DNA from: JAAZGD01 sp964383845
Lineage (GTDB): Bacteria; Bacillota; Clostridia; Peptostreptococcales; Anaerovoracaceae
Direction of reading: 5' to 3'
NCBI GenBank assembly: GCA_964383845.1
Contig: CAYLIF010000043.1
Coordinates: forward strand, 1 to 7,589
Length of the DNA stretch: 7,589 nt
The notes beneath the pieces are model-generated. The model saw only the letters and a list, made by a program, of their open reading frames with translations, had not been told where the DNA came from and searched no databases. Made by a program: the position numbers and the translations under genes. This document shows, in pieces, positions 1-4,914 of the stretch. Position 1 is the first letter of the stretch. Every line of letters begins with the position of its first letter.

Positions 1-669
1 TGTGCATTTATGGATACATACAATCCAAAAACGGTTTTTAGTTCCATAGATAAGCAGGGTAGATATGCCTATGGTAACCAACCAAAGGTTGCTCGTTGGA
101 ACCTTGCCATATTTGCAGAAACACTGTTGCCTTTATTAGATAAAGACAAAGATAAATCAATTGAGAAGGCCAAAGAGGCTCTGGGAGAATTCGACGAATT
201 ATATTACAAACAGTGGTTTTCTGGAATCAAAAGAAAATTGGGTTTGATAAGTGAAGACCCTGAAGATAAATTACTAATTGCAAATCTGTTAGAATTACTA
301 GAATTATATAGTGTTGATTTCAATTATTTTTTTACGGCGCTAACTCTAGATGATTTAAAAGGTCTAGACTTTTTTGCTACTAAGGAATATAGAGATTGGC
401 AGCTAAAATGGAAGAAAAGAATTTTACAAGAAGAAGGCGGCCAAGAGCTTAGCAAAAAGGTAATGGAAGGCTCCAATCCGTGGATAATCCCTAGAAATAG
501 AGATGTTGAAAAAGTTTTAAAGAAGGCAGTAGAGAATCAAGACTATTTACCGCTTAAAGAATTACTTGGAAAATTATCAGTAGCTTTCGATTACACAATG
601 ATAGACCAAGAGCAATTATCACCACCTGAACCATCAGAAAGCCAATATAAAACTTACTGTGGAACCTAA
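1..669 (+). CDS. selO: SelO/YdiU-family protein adenylyltransferase, C-terminal part (5' end outside window)
   Basis: The reading frame is open to the first base of the window, so this is the last 222 residues of a longer protein; the family is usually about 480 residues or more. SelO proteins have a kinase-like fold but transfer AMP from ATP to Ser/Thr/Tyr of target proteins and are linked to redox homeostasis. Family signatures visible are CAFMDTYNP and VFSSID at the very start, GRYAYGNQP about residues 21-29, NPWIIPRN about 159-166, and a C-terminal PPEP segment followed by YKTYCGT. The antepenultimate Cys (codon TGT) is the position that holds selenocysteine in eukaryotic SELENOO, so this is the Cys form. 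The catalytic Lys and metal-binding residues should lie upstream of the window. The family's usual MDTYDP reads MDTYNP here. The ATG at position 10 is an internal Met inside a conserved motif and not the start. Family assignment is strong; the molecular target is unknown. Confidence 0.9.
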   Translation, partial: CAFMDTYNPKTVFSSIDKQGRYAYGNQPKVARWNLAIFAETLLPLLDKDKDKSIEKAKEALGEFDELYYKQWFSGIKRKLGLISEDPEDKLLIANLLELLELYSVDFNYFFTALTLDDLKGLDFFATKEYRDWQLKWKKRILQEEGGQELSKKVMEGSNPWIIPRNRDVEKVLKKAVENQDYLPLKELLGKLSVAFDYTMIDQEQLSPPEPSESQYKTYCGT

Positions 670-703
670 AAAGAAACTGTAGTATATTCTCTGGAATGTA
701 GAT

Positions 704-709
704 TATAAT
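704..709 (+). promoter_or_regulatory. Possible -10 element upstream of the flavoprotein gene
   Basis: A perfect TATAAT lies 71 bases before the flavoprotein start. No good -35 (TTGACA-like) is found 16-18 bases upstream and there is no TG extension, so it is weak as a promoter call. The bases 703-709 (TTATAAT) also equal one PerR half-site, but the partner half matches poorly (about 10 of 14 positions over the 15-mer at 703-717). Confidence 0.3.
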
Positions 710-779
710 AAGCAAATTATGGGTAAGTAGAATACCAAGTAATTATACATAAGACCATATAGAAGGGAAGGTAAATCGT

Positions 780-1340
780 ATGAGGAGGAAAGATAGAGAA
801 ATGGATAGAGATTTTGGAATAAATGTTATCGATAATTCTCATTATGCAGTTTTATCTCTCTTAGACAATGATCAAAGGGCATATGCAGTTCCTATTTCAC
901 CTGCTCGAGTTGGGAACATATTGTATATTCACTCGGCAAAAGAAGGCCACAAAGTAGAAGCTATTAAAAGTTGTTCTCGAGTAATATTAACCTTTGTAGG
1001 CCAAGTAAAAGTGCCAAATCCAATCACAGAAGAAGAGTTTCTTGAATCAAAAGATAACAATCAACTTGCAGCCCTAACTTCCAAACATTTTACAACTGAA
1101 TTTGAGTCTGCAATCGTTGTTGGCGAAGCAAATATTTTAGAAGATAGAGAAGAAAAGATAGAAGGATTAAGAGTTATTTCTCAAAAATACACACCGAAAA
1201 ATATGGAGTACTTTGATGAAGCTGTGAATGCAAGCATTGATAGAACTATGGTCATAAAAATAGTGATTGATGAAATAACAGCTAAAAGAAAAAAATACGA
1301 CGAAAAAGGGGAAGAAATGAAATGGGGTCGTATGGAATAA
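780..1340 (+). CDS. NimA-like / pyridoxamine 5'-phosphate oxidase-family flavin-binding protein
   Basis: This 186-residue protein looks like the small split-barrel FMN-binding proteins related to NimA (5-nitroimidazole resistance) and pyridoxamine phosphate oxidase. The N-terminal MRRKDRE is typical of the NimA-like group. Residues 35-63 carry the expected barrel strand pattern, with YAVPIS, then NILYIHSA and the EGHKVEAIK segment, where the family usually has a G-K-rich stretch contacting FMN phosphate. SAIVVGEANIL (110-120) and the strand near 157-165 (TMVIKIVID) complete the barrel. A purine-rich ribosome site (GAAGGGAAGG) sits about 8 bases before the ATG. The gene is 110 bases after selO and 13 bases before msrAB, so it is probably co-transcribed with msrAB. 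The substrate cannot be told from sequence; members are generally flavin reductases or electron carriers, and a drug-resistance role should not be assumed. Confidence 0.75.
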   Translation: MRRKDREMDRDFGINVIDNSHYAVLSLLDNDQRAYAVPISPARVGNILYIHSAKEGHKVEAIKSCSRVILTFVGQVKVPNPITEEEFLESKDNNQLAALTSKHFTTEFESAIVVGEANILEDREEKIEGLRVISQKYTPKNMEYFDEAVNASIDRTMVIKIVIDEITAKRKKYDEKGEEMKWGRME

Positions 1341-1353
1341 AAGGGAGAATCCA

Positions 1354-2445
1354 ATGAAAAGATATGGAGTGTTAAGTATTATAGCTTTGTTATTGTTAGG
1401 TGCATTACTATTTGGGATTTTCTGGATGAATAGGGGGGCTATATTACAAAAAGAAGGGGAGGAGAACACTATGAAAGTATTACCCAATTTTGAAGACAGC
1501 AGATATAAAGAAATATATTTAGCAGGTGGTTGTTTTTGGGGATCTCAAGCTTATCTAGATCAAATAATGGGAGTATTATATACCAATGTTGGATATGCAA
1601 ATGGAGAGAACGATAAAACAGATTATTATTCTATTGGAAAAACAGGGCATGCCGAAACAGTTTATATTGTCTACGATCCAGAGAAAATTTCACTGAGGGA
1701 TTTACTGGGCTATTATTTTGGTATTATAGACCCAACTATGCTAAACCAGCAGGGGAACGACAGAGGGACTCAATATAGAACGGGTATTTATTATGTTGAT
1801 AAAGAAGACTTAACTGTGATAGAAGGAGTTTATCAAGAACAGCAGAAAAAACACAATACCCCTCTTGTTGTCGAGGTAGAGCCATTGAAGAATTATGTGT
1901 TAGCAGAAGATTACCATCAAGAATATCTTGACAAAAACCCTGGAGGATATTGCCATGTGAATTTAAGCAAAATCCCAAGGCAGAAACCTGTTATAAAAGC
2001 TGAAGATTATCCTAAACCTTCTAAGGAAGAACTGGCAAAGAAACTGACAGATCTTCAATACAGCATAACACAAGAAGAAGCTACAGAGAGACCATTTGAT
2101 AACATATATTGGGATACCAAAGAAGCAGGAATTTATGTGGATATAGTAACTGGCGAACCTTTATTCTTATCAACAGATAAATATGATTCCGGTTCGGGGT
2201 GGCCTTCATTTACAAAGCCTATTCAGTGGGATGTGGTGACTTATAAAGAAGACTTTTCTTTGGGCATGGGGCGAACAGAGGTTAGAAGTAGATCAGGTGA
2301 CACACATCTAGGCCATCTTTTTTATGATGGGCCAAAGGATCAGGGAGGACTGAGATACTGTATGAATAGTGGCTCATTGATGTTTATTCCATTAGAAGAA
2401 TTTGAAAAAAAAGGTTATGACGATTTCTCAATATTTTTTGAATAG
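1354..2445 (+). CDS. msrAB: Bifunctional methionine sulfoxide reductase MsrA-MsrB with N-terminal membrane anchor
   Basis: The protein (363 residues) fuses MsrA, which reduces methionine-S-sulfoxide, to MsrB, which reduces the R form. Residues 5-24 are a hydrophobic segment after MKR, with no lipobox and no clear cleavage site, so it is probably an uncleaved anchor with the enzyme outside the membrane. The MsrA domain spans about 52-205 with catalytic Cys60 in GGCFWG, the GHAETV motif at 98-103, the YHQEYL motif, and a likely resolving Cys200 in GGYCHVNL. The MsrB domain spans about 226-363 with GWPSF (282-286), HLGH (318-321) and catalytic Cys336 in RYCMNS. Both CxxC zinc pairs of zinc-type MsrB are absent (YVDIVTG and RSRSGD instead), so it is the zinc-free class. 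The usual resolving Cys of SGCGW is Ser281 here. The start has ribosome site AAGGGAGA. A second start with a strong site lies at 1471 (Met40). It follows the flavoprotein gene by 13 bases. Confidence 0.95.
   Translation: MKRYGVLSIIALLLLGALLFGIFWMNRGAILQKEGEENTMKVLPNFEDSRYKEIYLAGGCFWGSQAYLDQIMGVLYTNVGYANGENDKTDYYSIGKTGHAETVYIVYDPEKISLRDLLGYYFGIIDPTMLNQQGNDRGTQYRTGIYYVDKEDLTVIEGVYQEQQKKHNTPLVVEVEPLKNYVLAEDYHQEYLDKNPGGYCHVNLSKIPRQKPVIKAEDYPKPSKEELAKKLTDLQYSITQEEATERPFDNIYWDTKEAGIYVDIVTGEPLFLSTDKYDSGSGWPSFTKPIQWDVVTYKEDFSLGMGRTEVRSRSGDTHLGHLFYDGPKDQGGLRYCMNSGSLMFIPLEEFEKKGYDDFSIFFE
1456..1471 (+). promoter_or_regulatory. Internal ribosome binding site and alternative start within msrAB
   Basis: GGGGAGGAG at 1456-1464 is followed six bases later by an in-frame ATG at 1471 (Met40 of the long form). 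Strength and spacing equal or exceed those of the annotated start at 1354. Initiation here would give a 324-residue MsrAB lacking the membrane anchor but keeping the whole MsrA and MsrB domains. The purine run also encodes Gly-Glu-Glu, so it could be coincidental. Confidence 0.45.
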
Positions 2446-2447
2446 GG

Positions 2448-2476
2448 TTGACAAAAGAGGAAATTAGAACTATTAT
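2448..2476 (+). promoter_or_regulatory. Sigma-A promoter of the perR-rubredoxin-rubrerythrin operon
   Basis: A perfect -35 TTGACA (2448-2453) and a -10 TATTAT (2471-2476) are separated by exactly 17 bases. Transcription should start near 2483, leaving a leader of about 32 nt before perR. The -35 begins only two bases after the msrAB stop codon, and no terminator is visible between them, so some read-through from msrAB is likely. Confidence 0.85.
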
Positions 2477-2478
2477 AA
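2464..2478 (+). promoter_or_regulatory. PerR-box-like operator 1 (overlaps -10)
   Basis: TTAGAACTATTATAA matches the 7-1-7 PerR consensus TTATAATNATTATAA at 12 of 14 specified positions. The right half-site is perfect. It covers the end of the promoter spacer and the whole -10 element, a position where binding would block RNA polymerase. Confidence 0.6.
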
Positions 2479-2480
2479 GT

Positions 2481-2495
2481 TTATATTCATTATAA
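2481..2495 (+). promoter_or_regulatory. PerR-box-like operator 2 (overlaps transcription start)
   Basis: TTATATTCATTATAA matches the PerR consensus TTATAATNATTATAA at 13 of 14 specified positions and covers the predicted transcription start. Its centre (2488) is 17 bp from that of operator 1 (2471). It implies autoregulation of perR with the downstream rubredoxin and rubrerythrin genes. Confidence 0.75.
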
Positions 2496-2514
2496 AACAA
2501 AAAGGAGGGATACC

Positions 2515-2934
2515 ATGAAAGATTCATATGAAACAGTACGAAGGTATCTTATGGAGCATAAAGTTAATCCTTCCTTCAATAGAGTCAAAGTTATGGAATA
2601 TTTGATGAAACATCAAAACCATCCAACAGCAGATCAAATATATAACGCACTCAAAGAGGATCTTCCAACCCTTTCAAAGGCAACAATTTATAATTCAATT
2701 AATGCTTTTATGGAAGCCGGTGTGGTAAAGACAATAATGGGAGAAGGAAAAGAAGCACATTATGATGCTTTGGTTGAACCTCACGGGCACTTTCTATGTG
2801 AGATATGTCGAAGTTGCTATGATTTTGATTTGTCAAATGAGAAGTTTCAATTTAAAGAGATAGATGGTTTCATAGTTAAGGACAAAGAAGTCTATTTAAG
2901 GGGCATTTGCAAGAAATGCTTTGAAGATAATTAA
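2515..2934 (+). CDS. perR: PerR, peroxide-responsive Fur-family repressor
   Basis: This 139-residue protein is a Fur-family metalloregulator. The N-terminal winged helix spans about residues 1-83, with the recognition-helix region LSKATIYNSINAF at 53-65 and the HPTADQIY motif at 36-43. The C-terminal dimerisation domain has the structural zinc cysteines C95, C98, C132 and C135. The regulatory Fe/Mn ligands of Bacillus subtilis PerR (H37, D85, H91, H93, D104) all have counterparts here at H36, D84, H90, H92 and D103, which favours PerR over Fur or Zur. In known PerR, peroxide oxidises the Fe-site histidines (H37 and H91 in B. subtilis) and releases DNA. An additional Cys101 is present. AAAAAGGAGGG provides a strong ribosome site. 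The gene heads a tight operon with 19 bases to rubredoxin, and its own promoter carries two PerR-box-like sites. Confidence 0.92.
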   Translation: MKDSYETVRRYLMEHKVNPSFNRVKVMEYLMKHQNHPTADQIYNALKEDLPTLSKATIYNSINAFMEAGVVKTIMGEGKEAHYDALVEPHGHFLCEICRSCYDFDLSNEKFQFKEIDGFIVKDKEVYLRGICKKCFEDN

Positions 2935-2953
2935 TTATTAAGGAGGATTTAAG

Positions 2954-3112
2954 ATGAAAAAGTATGTATGTGATTTATGTGGTTATGTTTATGATGAATC
3001 AGAAGGCGATCCAGACAATGGAGTTAAAGCAGGAACTAAATGGGAGGATGTCCCAGCTGATTGGGTTTGCCCATTATGTGGAGCAGCAAAAGAAGATTTT
3101 ACAGAACAATAA
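2954..3112 (+). CDS. Rubredoxin
   Basis: A 52-residue gene, the usual length for the family. The single iron is held by two CxxCG-type knuckles: C6-DL-C9-GY near the N-terminus and C39-PL-C42-GA near the C-terminus. The conserved core YVYDESEGDPDNGV and the following GTKWEDVPADWVCP are all present. Rubredoxin is a cytoplasmic one-electron carrier; in anaerobes it passes electrons from NAD(P)H:rubredoxin oxidoreductases to rubrerythrin and related peroxidases. A strong ribosome site (AAGGAGG) precedes the ATG. It sits between perR (19 bases) and rubrerythrin (25 bases), so its partner is most likely the adjacent rubrerythrin. No rubredoxin reductase gene is visible in this window. Confidence 0.95.
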   Translation: MKKYVCDLCGYVYDESEGDPDNGVKAGTKWEDVPADWVCPLCGAAKEDFTEQ

Positions 3113-3137
3113 TTTGAACCACAAGGAGAGGTAAAAG

Positions 3138-3632
3138 ATGAGTGACAACAAGACTTTTGATAATTTGATGACTGCTTTTGCAGGAGAGTCCCAGGCTAAC
3201 AGAAAGTATTTAGCCTATTCTAAGAAGGCAGAGAATGACGGTAATTATAATGCAGCTAAGTTGTTTAGAGCAGCTGCTGATGCAGAAACTCTACATGCTT
3301 TGAAAGAATTTGAAATAGCTGGAATGGTTAAATCAACAGAAGAGAATCTAAAAGATGGGATAGCAGGTGAAACCTACGAATACACTGAGATGTACCCTGA
3401 ATTTATTGAAACAGCAAAAGCTGAGGGTAATAAAGCTGCGGTTACAGTATTCACCCATGCCATGAAAGCTGAAGAAGTTCACGCTAAGCTTTACAAAGAA
3501 GCTTTGGAAAGCTTAGATAGCAATGAAGAAAAACATTATTACCTATGTCCTATTTGTGGCAATATTGAACAAGAGCCTACGGACAAATGTCCAATTTGCG
3601 GAATCACTGGGGCCAACTTCATAGTTTACTAG
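3138..3632 (+). CDS. rbr: Rubrerythrin (NADH-dependent peroxide reductase terminal component)
   Basis: The 164-residue protein has an N-terminal ferritin-like four-helix domain (about 1-130) with a diiron site and a C-terminal rubredoxin-like FeS4 domain. By alignment with Desulfovibrio rubrerythrin the diiron ligands are E17 (in GESQA), E50 and H53 (in ETLH), E81 and E84 (in YEYTEMYP), and E112 and H115 (in EEVH). The iron-sulfur cysteines are C137 and C140, and C151 and C154, both as CPIC. The protein reduces hydrogen peroxide to water in the cytoplasm. It is slightly shorter than the 191-residue Desulfovibrio protein, mostly in the loops. AAGGAGAGG precedes the start. It is the last gene of the perR operon, followed by a strong hairpin. 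Confidence 0.95.
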   Translation: MSDNKTFDNLMTAFAGESQANRKYLAYSKKAENDGNYNAAKLFRAAADAETLHALKEFEIAGMVKSTEENLKDGIAGETYEYTEMYPEFIETAKAEGNKAAVTVFTHAMKAEEVHAKLYKEALESLDSNEEKHYYLCPICGNIEQEPTDKCPICGITGANFIVY

Positions 3633-3659
3633 ATTCAGAAAAGTAGAATCCAAAAAAAT

Positions 3660-3731
3660 AAAACTCCTTTTATAGTAACCACCAGATAGCTGATGATTCA
3701 GCTAAAGGCGGGAAAATAAAAGGAGTTTTTT
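3660..3731 (+). terminator. Large three-tier hairpin terminator after rubrerythrin
   Basis: An outer perfect 14-bp stem (3660-3673 with 3716-3729) carries CTCC on one side and GGAG on the other and ends in a run of T. Inside it, CCACC (3679-3683) can pair with GGCGG (3707-3711) apart from one mismatch, and TAGCTGA (3687-3693) pairs perfectly with TCAGCTA (3698-3704) around a four-base TGAT loop. The left arm is preceded by an A-rich run, so the structure could work in both directions. The enclosed 42 bases are far longer than a normal terminator loop. Confidence 0.75.
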
Positions 3732-3783
3732 AATTTCACAATAAAGAGAACCAAGATAATTCATGTCCATATTCAGAAAATTG

Positions 3784-3792
3784 TGTTATAAT
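3784..3792 (+). promoter_or_regulatory. Extended -10 promoter of the 3824 gene
   Basis: TGTTATAAT is a perfect extended -10 (TGN plus TATAAT). The -35 region 17 bases upstream, TGTCCA at 3764-3769, matches only three of six positions, as is common for extended -10 promoters. Transcription would start near 3799, about 25 nt before the gene. The 15-mer at 3784-3798 is also an imperfect 7-1-7 inverted repeat. Confidence 0.6.
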
Positions 3793-3823
3793 TTATCATT
3801 ATTAGAATAGAAGGGAAATAAAT

Positions 3824-4153
3824 ATGCATATAACTCTTTCTGAAGCATTTAAAAATTATCAAAAAGAAAATGGTTTTACTTCGGTAGTGGTAAATGTATC
3901 GATTCCTGATGGAGATAGCAATGATATATTGGTTCCAAACATCAGAATCGGTGAACCAAGGGAGTCTTTGGATAATTATAGTATTTTTTATGCTGAAGGA
4001 GTTACTTTTTATGTAACCAATAAACTCAAAATTCAACCTAATATCTCCTTTGATTGTATAAGCTTGTTGGGCAATAAAAGTATTAAGATGCATGGATACG
4101 ATATTACACATTGGTATGAAAATAGATCTAAATCTGATTCGAAGTCTGAATAA
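3824..4153 (+). CDS. Small uncharacterised protein, possibly related to the CC/Se-motif family but without the motif
   Basis: I do not firmly recognise this 109-residue protein. It has an N-terminal amphipathic stretch (LSEAFKNYQKENGF), a strand (VVVNVSI, 21-27), a charged turn (PDGDSND, 28-34), then VPNIRIGEP (37-45), YSIFYAEGVTFYV (52-64) and a C-terminal ISLLGNKSIKMHGYDI. The order of helix, strand, loop, P-x-x-x-x-G-x-P, then a dGv-x-x-YV strand recalls the small anaerobe proteins annotated as CC/Se motif family (seleno)proteins, which carry a Cys-Cys or Sec-Cys pair in the loop. Here that loop has no Cys; the only cysteine is C78, and no in-frame TGA suggests Sec. The similarity is from memory and tentative. 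No signal peptide or membrane segment is visible. AAGGGA precedes the ATG, and its own promoter lies just upstream. An overlapping minus-strand frame was discounted. Confidence 0.75.
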   Translation: MHITLSEAFKNYQKENGFTSVVVNVSIPDGDSNDILVPNIRIGEPRESLDNYSIFYAEGVTFYVTNKLKIQPNISFDCISLLGNKSIKMHGYDITHWYENRSKSDSKSE

Positions 4154-4182
4154 ATGCAGCTTAGTTATTTTAAGGGGAGCAA

Positions 4183-4623
4183 ATGATGTTTATTTTAATG
4201 AAAACAGAGGATTATAAAGGCTTAACAGAAATGTTCTTTAATAACGGCCTAGAGATAGATGTGTGTGATGAAGCTCCAGAAGAAGTTATACAGTCTTGGG
4301 AGATGATAGAAAGGGAAACAGGAAAACGTGTTGGAGGCATGGCACTGGAAAAACGATCTAATGAATATGTATTAGCAGATCTAGCTGTAGAAGTCCCGTA
4401 CAGGGGCCAAAATTTAGGCGGTGAGATGTTAGATAAGGCCATTGATGAAGTAAAAAAGCTTGGTGGCAAAAAAATACTATTAGTAGCAAAGATTCCGGAT
4501 TTTTATCGCAAATGGAATTTTCAAAGTATGGATAGAGAGAAAGCTCCCAATATAAGTAAATGCATGATATGTGATAAATTTAATAAAGAATGTTTCCCTG
4601 AAGTTATGTACCTTGAATTATAA
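4183..4623 (+). CDS. GNAT-family N-acetyltransferase with C-terminal cysteine cluster
   Basis: This 146-residue protein has the acetyl-CoA-binding core of GNAT enzymes. Strand beta4 and motif A read LADLAVEVPYRGQNLGG (64-80), where RGQNLGG is the pyrophosphate loop usually written R/Q-x-x-G-x-G/A. It is followed by a helix (EMLDKAIDEVKKLG), strand beta5 (KKILLVAKI) and the motif B-like FYRKWNF (107-113). The C-terminus has C127-MI-C130 and a further C137 ahead of PEVM, a pattern I associate with a Firmicute GNAT subgroup; it could bind a metal. The substrate is unknown. Two ATGs are adjacent (4183 and 4186); AAGGGGAG sits only three bases before the first and six before the second, so initiation may be at 4186. 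It follows the 3824 gene by 29 bases, probably in the same transcript. No obvious terminator follows it. Confidence 0.85.
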   Translation: MMFILMKTEDYKGLTEMFFNNGLEIDVCDEAPEEVIQSWEMIERETGKRVGGMALEKRSNEYVLADLAVEVPYRGQNLGGEMLDKAIDEVKKLGGKKILLVAKIPDFYRKWNFQSMDREKAPNISKCMICDKFNKECFPEVMYLEL

Positions 4624-4716
4624 CAACAATTAAGAATCTAAAACCAATGACGCTGCTATATTTTAACTAACATGCGCTAGTGGGTTAACAAAGTTGCGGA
4701 TGTTCTATTTATAAGG

Positions 4717-4738
4717 CTTTGATATGACTTTGATACTA
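4717..4738 (+). repeat. 11-bp tandem direct repeat upstream of the promoter
   Basis: CTTTGATATGA (4717-4727) is followed at once by CTTTGATACTA (4728-4738), identical at 9 of 11 bases. A third partial copy, TTGATA, occurs at 4745-4750. The spacing is one helical turn, and the pair lies roughly 33-54 bases upstream of the predicted transcription start, a common activator position. Confidence 0.6.
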
Positions 4739-4755
4739 CACATGTTGATATATGG

Positions 4756-4764
4756 TGCTATAAT
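4756..4764 (+). promoter_or_regulatory. Extended -10 promoter for the saccharopine-dehydrogenase-like gene
   Basis: TGCTATAAT is a perfect extended -10. No -35 hexamer is found at 16-18 bases upstream: TTGATA copies at 4730 and 4745 give spacers of 23 and 8 bases. Transcription would begin near 4771, giving a leader of about 145 nt. The poor -35 beside direct repeats suggests activator dependence. Confidence 0.6.
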
Positions 4765-4914
4765 AAGTAATAGATGTTGGCGTTAAACCAAAATTGGGGC
4801 CAGAACAATTGTTGAAGGGCGGTGAAAAGATTACATTGATAGAGTAGAGCTGAACTATCATGTGGTATTCAAATAGTTGTGATAAGCTATAACACTAATA
4901 AACAAGGAGGAATC

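Larger units (their letters stand above)
4624..4914 (+). other. 291-base intergenic region with promoter, tandem repeats and leader
   Basis: No gene is supported here. The first 90 bases show no convincing terminator for the GNAT gene. Tandem repeats (4717-4738) and an extended -10 (4756-4764) mark a promoter. The predicted leader, about 4771-4914, contains a perfect 10-bp palindrome AACAATTGTT (4804-4813). It also has two mutually exclusive short stems: CTATCA (4855-4860) can pair with TGATAG (4837-4842), or AACTAT (4853-4858) can pair with ATAGTT (4873-4878). No known riboswitch class was recognised. Confidence 0.55.

Noticed and set aside
10..12. ATG at position 10 as the true start of the first gene
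   Set aside because: The frame stays open to base 1, and the preceding residues CAF fit the SelO motif around FMDTY, so the gene is truncated by the window edge.
683..700. Hairpin TATATTC/GAATGTA as a terminator for selO
   Set aside because: The stem is seven AT-rich pairs including a wobble, with no T-run after it; it sits where the next promoter would be.
1167..1487. Minus-strand open frames within the flavoprotein/msrAB, msrAB, GNAT and DUF2254 genes
   Set aside because: All lie opposite well-supported coding regions and are low-complexity, Phe/Ser-rich or otherwise featureless products typical of antisense shadows.
2925..2940. AT-rich palindrome between perR and rubredoxin as another PerR box
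   Set aside because: TAATTAATTA has even symmetry and does not fit the 7-1-7 arrangement; it mostly reflects the stop codon and AT-rich spacer.
1..3632. Selenoprotein genes, since SelO, MsrA and small anaerobe redox proteins are often selenoproteins
   Set aside because: The relevant positions are Cys codons (TGT) in SelO and MsrA, and no in-frame TGA with a plausible downstream SECIS-like hairpin was seen.
3773..4111. Minus-strand open frame of 112 codons over the small-protein gene
   Set aside because: It overlaps the + strand gene that has a promoter, ribosome site and same-strand neighbours; the minus product shows no recognisable features.
4774..4815. Leader peptide of 13 codons (MLALNQNWGQNNC) before the saccharopine-dehydrogenase-like gene
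   Set aside because: No ribosome site precedes it, it starts almost at the predicted transcription start, and it has no run of a regulatory amino acid.
4879..4914. GTG start extending the saccharopine-dehydrogenase-like protein by 12 residues
   Set aside because: It has no ribosome site, and the extension would encode the AAGGAGG Shine-Dalgarno sequence; the ATG at 4915 gives a Rossmann fold beginning at the usual distance.
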